Origin: Synechococcus sp. A10-1-5-1
GTDB taxonomy: Bacteria > Cyanobacteriota > Cyanobacteriia > PCC-6307 > Cyanobiaceae
Length of the DNA: 64,000 nt
NCBI RefSeq assembly: GCF_023115425.1
Contig: NZ_CP096032.1
Coordinates: 248,001 to 312,000, forward strand
Direction: 5' to 3'
Below, piece after piece: positions 47,541-57,081 of this stretch. A program made the translations under genes and the position numbers. The notes below the pieces were generated by a model. That model was not told where the DNA came from. It did no database searches and worked only from the letters and a program-made list of their open reading frames with translations. Each line of letters starts with the position of its first letter. Positions within the stretch are counted from its first letter, which is position 1.

Positions 47541-49361
47541 ATGCCAGCCCACATCGAATCCGCCCCGGTGGTGGTGTGGGGAGGTGGAACGGGGGGCGTG
47601 TCAGCCGCCATTCAGTCCGCGCGATCTGGGGCCGCCACCATCCTGTTGACCCCTGGTGCCTGGTTGGGGGGAATGGTGAGTGCTGCCGGGGTGTGCTGCC
47701 CGGATGGCAATGAGCTCAGTCCATGGCAAACCGGGCTTTGGGGTGCGTTCTTGCGTGGGATGGCTGACGCGGAACCCGGCGGCCTCGACCAGAATTGGGT
47801 CAGTTGCTTTGGCTTTCGGCCGGCTCAGGCCGAGGACCTGCTGCAGCGTTGGGTCCAGGCTCTCCCCAATTTGAGCTGGTTAGCGGGCTGTCGTGCTCTG
47901 GCCGTGCATCGCTCAGAGCGCCTGATCCGATCCATCGAAGTCGAGCAGGCAGGCGTGAGGCAAGAGCTGGCCTGCAGCGTTCTCATTGACGGCAGTGATC
48001 GCGGCGATTTGCTTCCTCTATTGGACCTGCCCTTTCGCTTTGGCTGGGAAGCCCAGGAGGTCTGGAATGAGCCCAGTGCTCCGAGCGCCAGGCGCATGGC
48101 GTCTGAGCCCTTCTTTCGCAAGCAACCTGTGCAGTCCCCCACCTGGGTGGTGATGGGTCAACTCAGTGCGGATGAACCACCGCCGGGGCTGCCGGAGAAG
48201 CCACGGCTCTCTACCCCCTTTGAGCAGGCCTGCCAGTCCTTTGGCCTGGCCAAGACACTCACCTATGGGCGATTACCGGGTGGCCTGGTGATGCTCAATT
48301 GGCCCCTGGATGGAAACGATTGGCATCAGGACCTCGCACGGGCCTTCAGCGCTGAGAGAGCCGCTGAGTCCGATCTCTATCGCGAGATGCAGGATCACAG
48401 CTCTTCCTTCGCGGCTGAGCTGCGGGAAGCCTCCCATGGTTGGCTCGAACTCGGTGATGCCTTCCCCAGGAATTCGGGTAGCCCAGCCCCCTGGTTCGCC
48501 GCCATGCCCTACTGGCGAGAAGGCCGGCGAATCAGGGGCCGCAACACCGTGATTGAACAGGACCTCCTCCCCCAGCATTCCGGTCGCTCCATCGCCGAAC
48601 TTCCTCGCGATGACAAAGGGCAGGTGAACTCCATTGCCGTTGGTAATTACGCCAATGACCACCACTACCCAGGCGGTGACTGGCCGTTGGCTCCCAAAAG
48701 CTGCCGCTGGGGTGGGCGCTGGTCAGGGACACCCTTCTGTGTGCCCTACGGCGCGCTGTTGAGCGCTGATCTCGACAATTTCCTGGCGGCTGACAAAGCC
48801 TTCAGCACCTCCCACATGGCCAACGGTGCCACGCGCCTGCAGCCATTGATTTTCAATCTTGGTCAGGCAGCAGGTGCCGCGGCGGCGTTGTCCGTGGAGA
48901 TGGGGAAGCCGCCAGCCGAGCTGCCCGTTCTGGCCCTGCAGGAACACTTGATTCGTGACCCAATGGCGCCAGCTGGTGTGGTTCCGCTCTGGGATACGGC
49001 ATGGAATCATCCGGACTGGGCCCAGAGACAGCGCGCCGTTCTTCAGGCGCCGGAGCTGTTGAGCCAAACCGGTCTTTGGCAGGGGGGCGCCTCAGGCCGA
49101 TCCGTTGGCGCCGCTCAGGGGCCCTCAGCTTTGGATCGAGCGCAACAACGACTCCAGGGGTCGTTGGTTCCGATCGAGGACGGGACCTATGCATTCGATC
49201 TCGCCAGGCCCATGCTCGGATCTCGCCGCTGGCCCGTGATCACCCTGGAGCCGGCCGTGGATACCTGGCTGGCGAAGCTTGATTGCGCCAAGAACGTGGA
49301 GCTCATGGGCTGCTTCAACCCGTGGGGCCCCTGGTTGCGGGTCTCAGCTGTCGCGAACTAG
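47541..49361 (+). CDS. FAD-dependent oxidoreductase (FAD_oxidored family)
   Basis: The 606-aa protein begins with a Rossmann dinucleotide motif VVVWGGGTGGVSAA (residues about 9-22) and WLGGMVSAAG as in proteins with a PF12831-type domain. Other blocks are LIDGSDRGDLLPLLD and VAVGNYANDHHYPGGDWPLA, and the C-terminal NGATRLQPLIFNLGQAAGAAA, which closes the FAD site. Substrate and pathway are not known. No signal peptide is clear. ATG 47541 gives MPAHIESAPVVVWGGG. It is convergent with the RNase II/R-type gene, 3 bases apart. Confidence 0.85.
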   Translation: MPAHIESAPVVVWGGGTGGVSAAIQSARSGAATILLTPGAWLGGMVSAAGVCCPDGNELSPWQTGLWGAFLRGMADAEPGGLDQNWVSCFGFRPAQAEDLLQRWVQALPNLSWLAGCRALAVHRSERLIRSIEVEQAGVRQELACSVLIDGSDRGDLLPLLDLPFRFGWEAQEVWNEPSAPSARRMASEPFFRKQPVQSPTWVVMGQLSADEPPPGLPEKPRLSTPFEQACQSFGLAKTLTYGRLPGGLVMLNWPLDGNDWHQDLARAFSAERAAESDLYREMQDHSSSFAAELREASHGWLELGDAFPRNSGSPAPWFAAMPYWREGRRIRGRNTVIEQDLLPQHSGRSIAELPRDDKGQVNSIAVGNYANDHHYPGGDWPLAPKSCRWGGRWSGTPFCVPYGALLSADLDNFLAADKAFSTSHMANGATRLQPLIFNLGQAAGAAAALSVEMGKPPAELPVLALQEHLIRDPMAPAGVVPLWDTAWNHPDWAQRQRAVLQAPELLSQTGLWQGGASGRSVGAAQGPSALDRAQQRLQGSLVPIEDGTYAFDLARPMLGSRRWPVITLEPAVDTWLAKLDCAKNVELMGCFNPWGPWLRVSAVAN

Positions 49362-49364
49362 GTC

Positions 49365-51236
49365 TCAGAAGGGTGACGCGCTGAGTCTCAACTGATCACG
49401 AAGAGAGTCCACGGACTGGACGCGAAGCAGTAATCCATCCCCTGGCTTGGCTTGGCTTGGGCATTCAGCTGCCAAATCCATAGCGAATTCATCAATCCGA
49501 ACCAAGCCAAGGTTGTCCTGGGGACGCAACCAGCGCAAAAACTGAGCGCGCCATTGCTGACCTTTCTGCGCCTCAAACCAGACCTGTTGCCAATGACGCT
49601 GATCTTCCCTGGAGATGCCGATGCCTTCTCGAACGGCACCATCGACCTCGTTGACCAGCTCCTGGAGGCTTTCTTCGCTGAGGGGGGTTTCGGCGGCCAG
49701 TTGCCGTTGAACCAGCAGGTCACCGTATCGGCGGATTGGGGAGGTGGCTTGGACATAGGCCGGAAGGCCCAGGCTGAAGTGAGCCGCGGGCTTGGTTCCC
49801 ATCAGCCCGCGGCTCAGGCAGCGTTTGATGGCGGCGTAGCGGACTGCCCCATCTGGCAAGGCCTCCAATTCAGTTTTGGCCGGCAGTTCCGCTGGGAGCT
49901 GACTGCGAAATGGAAGGGCCAGCTCCCTGTCTTGTCCCAACTGAGCAGTGACTGCGCCGGCCAGGATCATCGCCTCAGCCACCATTTGCCGAGAGGAGCT
50001 CGGCTCGGTGACTTCCAGCTGAGGAGCGCCGTCACGGCAGCGGATCCGTCCTTCAGGGAGGTCCATCTGCAACGCCCCCTGACTCAACCGCCAAAGCCGT
50101 CTGCGGCTCAAGAGTGCTTCGAGATCGGCGAGGTCACGGTCCTGTGGTGGGGCTAATTCGATCAGTTCATCCGCGTCCTCGTAGCTCAGGCGATAGATCG
50201 GTTTGACCCAGCTACGCACCACGCCATAGTCCGCCAGGGATCCGTCGTCGTTCAATTCGGCCCAGGTGCTCCACGCTGCCGTGCGCTGACCGGCTCGCAG
50301 GCTGAAGACTCCGGTGGAGAGGTTTTCCGGGAACATCGGCACGTTCCCTTGGGCGAGATACAGGCTGCTTCCACGCCTGCGAGCCTCCAGATCGAGCGGC
50401 GAGCCAGCTGAGATCAGACGTCCTGGATCGGCCACATGGATCCAGATTCGCGTTGGGCCAGCGGCGGTCTGCTCCAGCGCAAGTCCGTCGTCGATGTCGC
50501 GTGTGTCCTCATCGTCAATGGTGACGCAGCGCTGGCTGGATAAATCACGGCGACTGGCATCGCTGGGCTGCTCTTGTTCAGCGTTTTGCTCGATCTGTTG
50601 GGCTTGCTTCAGTAGTTCCTCGGAAAAGCCACTGCTCCAGACCGTCCCAGTCATGGAGACCAGCTGATGCGGGTCCCACTGCCCCAAGTCCACCAAGAGA
50701 TGACGCAGTTGGCTTCGCTCTTGGGTCAGGTGCAATTGGCCCAAGCTTTGGCGCATTGCTTCAGGCAGCCCCTCAAGCTCAAGGCGCCCACTGGCCACTT
50801 TTTTGAGTAACTCTATGCGCTCCAGCTGCAGTTCGCTGCAAAGGCTGGGCTCAATCGGCCGTCGTTCTTTGAGCAGAAGAAACCAGCGATGTTCCGCCTC
50901 TTCCGCAATGGCCTTGAGACGCCGTTCGCGGCGTAGGGGCTTCAGCTCCTCAAGGCTGCGGGCCTGGACAGCACACTGTTTCCAGCGGAACCACTGTTGC
51001 CCGCCCACCAAGGCAAGCCAACAGGCACTCAACTGGGCTGGTTCGGTTCCCCCGCAAACCAGATCACAGAAGTCATGCAGACCCAAGGGTTCGCTTTCGT
51101 CCTTGAGCAGCAACCAGGCGGCACCCCAGGCCGAGCGACGTGGCTTGGCCTCAGCTAAAACCTCGCGATTGAACACCCACGGAGAAGCCCCCAGCCGAAG
51201 CGGTGCAGAGGCACCACTCGGTAGGGGGCAGATCAA
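49365..51236 (-). CDS. RNase II/RNase R family 3'-5' exoribonuclease
   Basis: RNB-domain enzymes degrade RNA from the 3' end. The 623-aa part shown starts at TTG 51236. The RNB domain has TIDDEDTRDIDDGLALE with the four Mg-binding Asp near residue 245, HVADPGRLI, and ATSPIRRYGDLLVQRQLAAE near residue 510, with a short S1-like C-terminus. The frame is open upstream without interruption to the stop codon of rpsR at 51396-51398 and looks coding (GDLVGLQESRTAQIAIVES), so the N-terminus probably begins around 51392 at a non-standard codon (see findings). I cannot tell RNase II from RNase R with certainty. Confidence 0.9.
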   Translation of the reverse strand: MICPLPSGASAPLRLGASPWVFNREVLAEAKPRRSAWGAAWLLLKDESEPLGLHDFCDLVCGGTEPAQLSACWLALVGGQQWFRWKQCAVQARSLEELKPLRRERRLKAIAEEAEHRWFLLLKERRPIEPSLCSELQLERIELLKKVASGRLELEGLPEAMRQSLGQLHLTQERSQLRHLLVDLGQWDPHQLVSMTGTVWSSGFSEELLKQAQQIEQNAEQEQPSDASRRDLSSQRCVTIDDEDTRDIDDGLALEQTAAGPTRIWIHVADPGRLISAGSPLDLEARRRGSSLYLAQGNVPMFPENLSTGVFSLRAGQRTAAWSTWAELNDDGSLADYGVVRSWVKPIYRLSYEDADELIELAPPQDRDLADLEALLSRRRLWRLSQGALQMDLPEGRIRCRDGAPQLEVTEPSSSRQMVAEAMILAGAVTAQLGQDRELALPFRSQLPAELPAKTELEALPDGAVRYAAIKRCLSRGLMGTKPAAHFSLGLPAYVQATSPIRRYGDLLVQRQLAAETPLSEESLQELVNEVDGAVREGIGISREDQRHWQQVWFEAQKGQQWRAQFLRWLRPQDNLGLVRIDEFAMDLAAECPSQAKPGDGLLLRVQSVDSLRDQLRLSASPF

Positions 51237-51395
51237 CTCCAGTTGCCTCTGAGGGACAACCTGTTGCTTGGAGTCAAAACCAACCCTGAGCCGCGCTTTG
51301 CTGCCCTGGATTGATTCGACGATGGCTATTTGAGCGGTACGCGACTCCTGCAGGCCGACGAGATCGCCGCTGTGGAAGACCGCACCGCTCAGGGA

Positions 51396-51617
51396 TCAGC
51401 CCTCAGGATTAACAAAGGGCAGAAGGGCCACGATGCGAGCACGCTTCACGGCATTGGTCAGATCACGCTGCTGCTTGGCGGTGAGGCCAGTCAGACGACG
51501 GGGCAGGATTTTGCCGCGCTCGGTGATGAACTTCTTGAGCAGATCGACATCTTTGTAGTCGATCGGTTCACCGGGCTTGATCGGTGAAAGACGTTTCTTG
51601 AAAAAGGAACTAGGCAT
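51396..51617 (-). CDS. rpsR: 30S ribosomal protein S18
   Basis: The 73-aa protein is a complete S18: [20 protein letters not shown] at the N-terminus and [20 protein letters not shown] in the conserved RNA-binding part, ending in [13 protein letters not shown]. It binds 16S rRNA in the platform region. It follows rpmG by 47 bases on the same strand, as in other cyanobacteria, and the RNase gene follows in the same frame. Confidence 0.97.
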   Translation of the reverse strand: MPSSFFKKRLSPIKPGEPIDYKDVDLLKKFITERGKILPRRLTGLTAKQQRDLTNAVKRARIVALLPFVNPEG

Positions 51618-51664
51618 GACTGAACGGAGAGGAAATGCAGAACATGGAGATCACGCCGCTGAGA

Positions 51665-51859
51665 TCACTTGATCTCTTTGTGGACCGTCGACTTGTTGCA
51701 ATGCGGGCAGAACTTTTTGAGTTCAATCCGTTCAGTGGTGTTGCGGCGGTTCTTCTGGCTGGTGTAACGAGACACGCCAGGAGACCGCTTCGCGGGGTTG
51801 GACCGGCATTCCGTGCACTCGAGAGTGATCACGATCCGGACGCCCTTGTTCTTAGCCAT
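51665..51859 (-). CDS. rpmG: 50S ribosomal protein L33
   Basis: The 64-aa L33 starts [20 protein letters not shown] at ATG 51859 and has two Cys pairs, CTEC and CPHC near the C-terminus, for Zn (the C+ form). Upstream in-frame codons reach into the divergent pheT region and are not used. rpsR follows. Gap to pheT is 116 bases. Confidence 0.97.
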   Translation of the reverse strand: MAKNKGVRIVITLECTECRSNPAKRSPGVSRYTSQKNRRNTTERIELKKFCPHCNKSTVHKEIK

Positions 51860-51975
51860 AAAGGACGTTGCGCCGCTGGAGCGATGCGATTGGACAGTGG
51901 ACAACCATACCTTGTCGCCTGACCAGGCCTGGTGTCTTGCCTCTTTAAACTCGGCGTTCTGTTTGCCCGTCTCAG

Positions 51976-54438
51976 ATGCAGGTCTCGCTCCAATGGCTCC
52001 GGGAGCTGGTGGCCTGCGATCTGGCACCGGATGTACTCGCCGAAAAGCTCTCGATTGCGGGCTTCGAGGTGGAAGAGATCACCGATCTTGCCGCCCGTGC
52101 CGCAGGGGTGGTTGTCGGGTTCGTCGAACATCGGGCGCCCCACCCCGATGCGAACAAGCTGAGCGTTTGCACGGTTGCCGTCGGCGCAGACGCACCCCTT
52201 CAAATTGTTTGCGGCGCCAAGAACGTGCGCGCAGGAATCCACGTCGCTGTGGCCACCGTTGGTGCCTACCTACCGGCTGTGGATCTCAAGATCAAGCCCG
52301 CTGAGCTGCGTGGCGTCGCCAGCAGCGGCATGATTTGCTCCCTCTCAGAGCTGGGACTCGCCGACAGCTCCGACGGCATCGTGATCCTCGATGAGGCCCT
52401 GGAGTCCGTGCCTGCCGTGGGCAGCCCCGTTGGACCTCTGTTTGGCCTCGACGACCAGGTCTTGGAGCTGGCGATTACCGCCAATCGACCCGACGGCCTC
52501 TCGATGTTGGGCATTGCCCGGGAGGTGGCGGCCCTGACGGGAGCCCCCCTGAGCCTTCCTCCTCTTGCAGAACCCCTCGCTTCGGAGGCCCTGCCGGTTG
52601 GAGCAGATGTCCAGGCCCGCATTGAGCAGGGCGGTCTCTTCAGCCTGACAGCTCTCTCCGGGCTGAAGGTCGGACCCTCTCCCCGCTGGCTGCAGAGCAG
52701 GCTTGAGCGTGCCGGTCTGCGGCCGATCAACAACGTGGTCGACATCACCAATCTGGTGATGCTGGAGCAAGGTCAGCCCCTCCACGCCTTTGATGCCGAT
52801 CGGCTCGCCCAGCTCAGCGGAAATCGTTTGGACCCAACGGGCATCGACCTGCGTGCGGGCCGTTCCGGCGAGGCCTTCACCACACTCGATGGCTGCAGCC
52901 ACACCCTCAGCGAGGACGCCTGGGTCGTGAGCTACGCCGACCAAGCAATCGCCCTTGCCGGTGTGATGGGCGGCGAAGGCACCTCTGTTCATCTCGGTAC
53001 GCAGTCGATTTGGTTGGAGGCGGCGATGTTCGCCCCCCAAACCGTCCGCAAGAGTGCCCGGAGCCTGGGCTTGCGCACGGACGCCAGCAGTCGCTTTGAG
53101 AAGGGCCTGCCTGTGGAAGTCACGCTGAGCGCTGCGGATCGGGCTGTGGCGCTCCTCAAGGAACTCTGTGGGGCCACGGTTGAAGGACGCTGGCTGCATC
53201 AGCGCGCCGAGGCAGCGGTTGAACCATTGGAGTTGCGCCGCGATGCCCTCCACAACCTCCTCGGTCCGGTGGCCACAGCGGATGGCCTCGAAGAGGATCT
53301 GCCCGATGATGAGATCGAGCGCATTCTTCAGGCCCTCGGTTGCAGCCTTCAGGCTGCGGATGACGGCTGGCTGGTCCAGGTGCCCCCGGCCCGCGCCATG
53401 GACCTGCAACGGGAGGTGGACCTCATCGAAGAGGTGGCCCGTCTGGTTGGCTATGACCGCTTCGCCAGCCACCTGCCGGACCCCATCGCCCCCGGTGGGC
53501 TAACGCCCTTGCAAGAGGCTGAGCGGAGGCTCCGCAGACTTCTGACTGCCGCCGGTCTTCAGGAGGTCTGCAGCCTGTCCTTGGGACCCGCAGAGGCTGA
53601 GCGCCCCGGTGCCGACCCGAATTGCCGAGTGCCTCTGGCCAACCCGCTTTTGGCGGACTACAGCCATTTGCGCGACAGCCTTGTCGATGAGTTGCTCCTG
53701 GCGGCTCAGCGCAACCTCAAGGCTGGTCGCAGTGGCTTCTGGGCCTTCGAGATTGGCAATGTCTTTGATGCCACAGCCAAGGGGGCACCCCAGAGCCAAC
53801 ACCTGGCTGGTTTGATCTGCGGTTCCAGGCAGGCTGAGCTTTGGAGCCAGAGCGGCAAGCCCCAGGCCCCTGATTACTTCAGCGCCCGTGGTGTCCTTCA
53901 GTCCGCGTTGGCTGGTCTCAAGCTTCCCCTGGAAGATCGGCGCCTGAGTGATCATCCGCTGCTTCATCCCGGTCGTGCCGCCCAGGTTGTTGTCGAGGGT
54001 CGCCCTGCCGGTTTCTTTGGTCAGATCCATCCCGAGCTGGCCGAGCAGTTTGATCTGCCTGCCACCACGTATCTGTTCCAGTTGGAGGTCAGCGCGCTGC
54101 TGAGCGCTGCGACCCGACGCAACCGCTGGCAACCGAGCTTTGCCCCCTTCGCAACCGTGCCCGCCTCAGAGCGTGACCTTGCCCTGGTGGTTTCTGCGGA
54201 TACAGCAAGCGCCCAGCTGCTCAACGCCATTCGTAAGGCGGGTAAGCCCCTGCTGGAGCAGGCAGAACTGGTGGATCGTTATGACGGGGAACAAGTGGCG
54301 GCCGGATCCTGCAGCCAGGCCTTTCGTCTGCGCTACAGGGATCCCAAGCGGACCTTGAAGGACGTCGAGGTTGATGAGGCCCACCAGAAGATCCGTGCTG
54401 CTCTCGAAAAGCAATTCGGCGCCCAGCTACGTGCCTGA
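51976..54438 (+). CDS. pheT: Phenylalanine--tRNA ligase beta subunit
   Basis: PheT is the beta subunit of the alpha2-beta2 enzyme; pheS is not in the window. The 820-aa protein has the N-terminal tRNA-binding (EMAP-like) domain with [20 protein letters not shown] at residues about 47-66, the B3/B4 editing domain, the B5 domain, the core domain around [12 protein letters not shown], and a C-terminal FDX-ACB domain ([19 protein letters not shown]). Length and order are normal. The stop overlaps the convergent methyltransferase gene by 12 bases. Confidence 0.97.
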   Translation: MQVSLQWLRELVACDLAPDVLAEKLSIAGFEVEEITDLAARAAGVVVGFVEHRAPHPDANKLSVCTVAVGADAPLQIVCGAKNVRAGIHVAVATVGAYLPAVDLKIKPAELRGVASSGMICSLSELGLADSSDGIVILDEALESVPAVGSPVGPLFGLDDQVLELAITANRPDGLSMLGIAREVAALTGAPLSLPPLAEPLASEALPVGADVQARIEQGGLFSLTALSGLKVGPSPRWLQSRLERAGLRPINNVVDITNLVMLEQGQPLHAFDADRLAQLSGNRLDPTGIDLRAGRSGEAFTTLDGCSHTLSEDAWVVSYADQAIALAGVMGGEGTSVHLGTQSIWLEAAMFAPQTVRKSARSLGLRTDASSRFEKGLPVEVTLSAADRAVALLKELCGATVEGRWLHQRAEAAVEPLELRRDALHNLLGPVATADGLEEDLPDDEIERILQALGCSLQAADDGWLVQVPPARAMDLQREVDLIEEVARLVGYDRFASHLPDPIAPGGLTPLQEAERRLRRLLTAAGLQEVCSLSLGPAEAERPGADPNCRVPLANPLLADYSHLRDSLVDELLLAAQRNLKAGRSGFWAFEIGNVFDATAKGAPQSQHLAGLICGSRQAELWSQSGKPQAPDYFSARGVLQSALAGLKLPLEDRRLSDHPLLHPGRAAQVVVEGRPAGFFGQIHPELAEQFDLPATTYLFQLEVSALLSAATRRNRWQPSFAPFATVPASERDLALVVSADTASAQLLNAIRKAGKPLLEQAELVDRYDGEQVAAGSCSQAFRLRYRDPKRTLKDVEVDEAHQKIRAALEKQFGAQLRA

Positions 54439-55803
54439 TCCCGTCTGCGTGAGGAGGGTCAAGCACTCAACATGGCTGGTCTGGGGGAAGAAATCCACCG
54501 GTTGAACCCGCTGAAGCTGATAACCACCCTCCTCGCTGCAGAGCTGTTGCAGATCCCTAGCCAGGGTTGAGGGGTTGCAGCTGATATAGGCCAGCCGCTC
54601 TGGCTTTTCGTCGAGGATGGCCGCCAGCGCCTCCGTACTCAATCCCTTCCGGGGCGGATCGACCAGCAGCGAACCGGTCATTTTTAAGCGATCGGCCAAG
54701 ACGCTGGCCACCTCGGCCTGCTCAAAGAAGGCTGTTTTGATCGCATTGCGCTCTGCATTGGCCGTGGCTTGGCTGACCGAGGACGGATGCACTTCCAGGC
54801 CTAAGACCTTCAGACCAGAGCGAGCCAAGGGCAGGCTGTAGGTGCCGATACCGCTGTAGGCATCGATCACCGTTGCGCTTTGACCTGTGGCAAAAAAGGC
54901 TCGCAACGGTTCAACCAGACGCTCAGCTTGGGGCGTGTTGACTTGAAAGAACGTGTCCGCAGCGATGCGCAATTCGATGCCGTCAAAGACCTCAAGCAAC
55001 CAGGGTCGACCAGCGATCAGGTCAGTTTCTGGACCCATCACGACGTTTGATGCCTTGGGCTGAATGTTCAGTCCAACCCCGACGACCTCGGGCCAACGCT
55101 CCATCCATCGCTGGGCCAGGGTCTCCAGTCCCTTGAGTTGCCGGTGACTGCTGATCAGCGTGATCAGGATTTCCCCGGTTGCTGACCCCACCCGCAGGGC
55201 CAGGTGACGCAGCCCACCCTTGGCCCCCAAGTTCACATCAACGGGCCAGCCAGCTTTCTCCAAATCCCGCTTGATGGGCTCAATCAATGCATCGATCCTT
55301 GGATCGAGGACTGGGCAGTGATTGAGGTTGACGATCTTGTGGCTACCGCGGCGGTAATACCCGGCACGCAGCCGTCCGTCGGGAGCGCGCTCCAGTGGGA
55401 TCAGGGCTCTGTTTCTGTAGCCCAGTTCGAGATTGCAGCCCCAGACGGGCTCGACATTCACATCTAATTTGGCCAGCCGGCTTAGGCTCTGCTGAACCAG
55501 GTCCCGCTTGAGCTCGAGCTGCATCTGGCTTGAGCAGTGCTGCAGGCTGCAACCACCGCAGCGCTCCGCAAGGATGCAGGGGGGCTTTTGTCGCTCTGGA
55601 CTCGCTTGGCTGACCTCGAGTAGATCCGCCTCCAGGTGGCGCTTTGCGCAACGGCGCACACGGGCCTGAACCGTTTCACCGGGTAGGGCCCCGGGAATGA
55701 AGACAGCCGTTTCATTCCAACGGCCGACCCCTTGCCCTTCGTGGCCAAGACCAGTCACAACCACGTCAATGGTTGTACCCAATTGCACCTTGCTTGCTCC
55801 CAT
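54427..55803 (-). CDS. 23S rRNA (uracil-C5)-methyltransferase, RlmD/RumA-like
   Basis: RumA-family enzymes methylate uracil C5 in 23S rRNA (RlmD at 1939, RlmC/RlmCD at other sites) with SAM. The 458-aa protein has an N-terminal TRAM domain (about residues 1-65), an Fe-S cysteine cluster CILAERCGGCSLQHC near residue 80, the SAM motif VIDAYSGIGTYSLPLAR and the catalytic Cys in YISCNPSTLARDL near residue 420. ATG 55803 is chosen because the TRAM domain starts there; the frame is open further upstream to 55899. Which uracil is modified cannot be decided, hence no symbol. Confidence 0.9.
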   Translation of the reverse strand: MGASKVQLGTTIDVVVTGLGHEGQGVGRWNETAVFIPGALPGETVQARVRRCAKRHLEADLLEVSQASPERQKPPCILAERCGGCSLQHCSSQMQLELKRDLVQQSLSRLAKLDVNVEPVWGCNLELGYRNRALIPLERAPDGRLRAGYYRRGSHKIVNLNHCPVLDPRIDALIEPIKRDLEKAGWPVDVNLGAKGGLRHLALRVGSATGEILITLISSHRQLKGLETLAQRWMERWPEVVGVGLNIQPKASNVVMGPETDLIAGRPWLLEVFDGIELRIAADTFFQVNTPQAERLVEPLRAFFATGQSATVIDAYSGIGTYSLPLARSGLKVLGLEVHPSSVSQATANAERNAIKTAFFEQAEVASVLADRLKMTGSLLVDPPRKGLSTEALAAILDEKPERLAYISCNPSTLARDLQQLCSEEGGYQLQRVQPVDFFPQTSHVECLTLLTQTGSGT

Positions 55804-55910
55804 CACCCCTTTCCGTCGTTCTTTGACCCTATCGGTGCGTAAACACCTGCTCAGAGCGAGGCTTTTCAGTGCTTCTCCTCGATACAGTGTCATGGTCAAC
55901 GGTGGTTTCG

Positions 55911-56405
55911 ATGAGCGTCGTACGCGATCTGATCCTTCAGGCAGACGATCAGCTCCGCTACCCCACCGGCGGTGAGCTGCGCTCCATGGTGGAGTTCCTC
56001 TCCACTGGTGCCAATCGCCTCTCCGTGGTCCGGATCCTGACCGACAACGAGAAGAAGATCGTTGATGAGGCTTCGAAGCAGCTCTTCAGCCGTAAGCCCG
56101 AATACGTTGCGCCCGGTGGCAATGCCTACGGCGCCAAGCAGCGCGCCCAGTGCCTCCGCGACTTTGGCTGGTACCTGCGACTGGTGACCTACGGCGTTCT
56201 CGCTGGAAGCACCGAACTGATCCAGAAGATCGGACTTGAGGGCGCTCGCGAGATGTACAACAGCCTTGGCGTCCCCATGCCCGGCATGGTCGAGTCCATG
56301 CGCTGCATGAAGGAAGCAGCCCTGGTCCTCCTCAGCCAAGAGGATGCGGCTGTCGCAGCGCCTTATTTCGACTTCTTGATCCAGGGAATGCAGACCCCCT
56401 GCTAA
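55911..56405 (+). CDS. apcD: Allophycocyanin alpha-B subunit
   Basis: ApcD is a minor core subunit of the phycobilisome that passes energy to photosystem I and II. The 164-aa phycobiliprotein starts [20 protein letters not shown]. The bilin-binding cysteine is Cys81 in [12 protein letters not shown], and the ending [15 protein letters not shown] resembles ApcD more than ApcA or ApcF. ATG 55911 is used, not the in-frame start 14 codons upstream. GATACAGTG just upstream (55881-55889) is a possible -10. A strong terminator follows. It is divergent from the methyltransferase. Confidence 0.93.
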   Translation: MSVVRDLILQADDQLRYPTGGELRSMVEFLSTGANRLSVVRILTDNEKKIVDEASKQLFSRKPEYVAPGGNAYGAKQRAQCLRDFGWYLRLVTYGVLAGSTELIQKIGLEGAREMYNSLGVPMPGMVESMRCMKEAALVLLSQEDAAVAAPYFDFLIQGMQTPC

Positions 56406-56433
56406 CCACCTGTTTCACTTCTGCTCAACAATC

Positions 56434-56456
56434 GCCGGCGAAAGCCGGCTTTTTTG
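56434..56456 (+). terminator. Rho-independent terminator of apcD
   Basis: Perfect stem GCCGGC / GCCGGC with a GAAA tetraloop (56434-56449), followed by TTTTTT. Confidence 0.93.
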
Positions 56457-57081
56457 TGTCCGCGTACCGTCTGCACTTTCTCTCAGCAGTCTCAGGAAAG
56501 CCTCGCACCTAGTCCCGTCACCAGCGCTGAACGCGACGAGTACGACACCCTTCCTCAGTAAGCGCCTGAGGCCTGCAATGGGTCGACCCAGCTATCTTCT
56601 TCTAACCGCATAACTGGACTGATCTCAAGTCCAATACTAGACGTGCGGAATAGTTGCTTGCACTCGCCAAGCGCGCATGCGTAGACAGGCAGATCGAAGA
56701 CTCCAAGCCGTCTCGTCCTGCCGGAAGCCTGAGACTGAGAACACGTCTTATCCGAGACGCATGCAACCGTGCTCTGTTTATGTCTTCTGGGTGTCTTGAA
56801 TGGCCTGAAAAGCTGCGTACCTGTGTCTATAGCAGGTACGCAGCTCACAAAAAGCCGGTGATCACTGGATTCTTTTCCCTTGTCCACGCTCATGGACAAG
56901 AGGTTTCTGGAGTGCGGACAATCCCAAATTGCCTTGGTGCCTGGCTCCGGGAAAGCTCATACACGCAACAACTCAGATTGCAGGCAAAACACTATCTATA
57001 AACAACTGGTGCAAGGCTGCTCTAGTGTCTCAGATTTGTTTCTGCTCTGGACTAGTGAAGAGACAGATCTGAGACGTGCAA
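56457..57081. other. 625-base gene-free region rich in short inverted repeats
   Basis: No convincing protein gene. G+C counted over 56581-57060 is 244 of 480 (about 51 percent), lower than the surroundings. Hairpins seen: CCTCAG/CTGAGG 56553-56571; the palindrome TGGGTCGACCCA 56579-56590; TGGACT/AGTCCA 56615-56633; GTCTC/GAGAC 56710-56735; CGTCT/AGACG 56744-56759; AGCTGCGTACCTG with its perfect complement 56811-56845; CTTGTCCA/TGGACAAG 56879-56900; GTCTCAGAT/ATCTGAGAC 57027-57075. Open frames of about 115 codons on either strand lack any recognised pattern. It may hold one or more structured RNAs. Confidence 0.6.
56811..56845. repeat. Perfect 13-bp inverted repeat
   Basis: AGCTGCGTACCTG (56811-56823) pairs without mismatch with 56833-56845 around a 9-base loop. 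On the reverse strand it is followed by TTTTC and could terminate a reverse-strand transcript; on the forward strand there is no T-run. Confidence 0.8.

Noticed and set aside
56654-57001. 115-codon forward frame in the hairpin-rich region
   Set aside because: Crosses the inverted repeats, has no recognised motif, and a 114-codon frame on the other strand is equally open; treated as non-coding.
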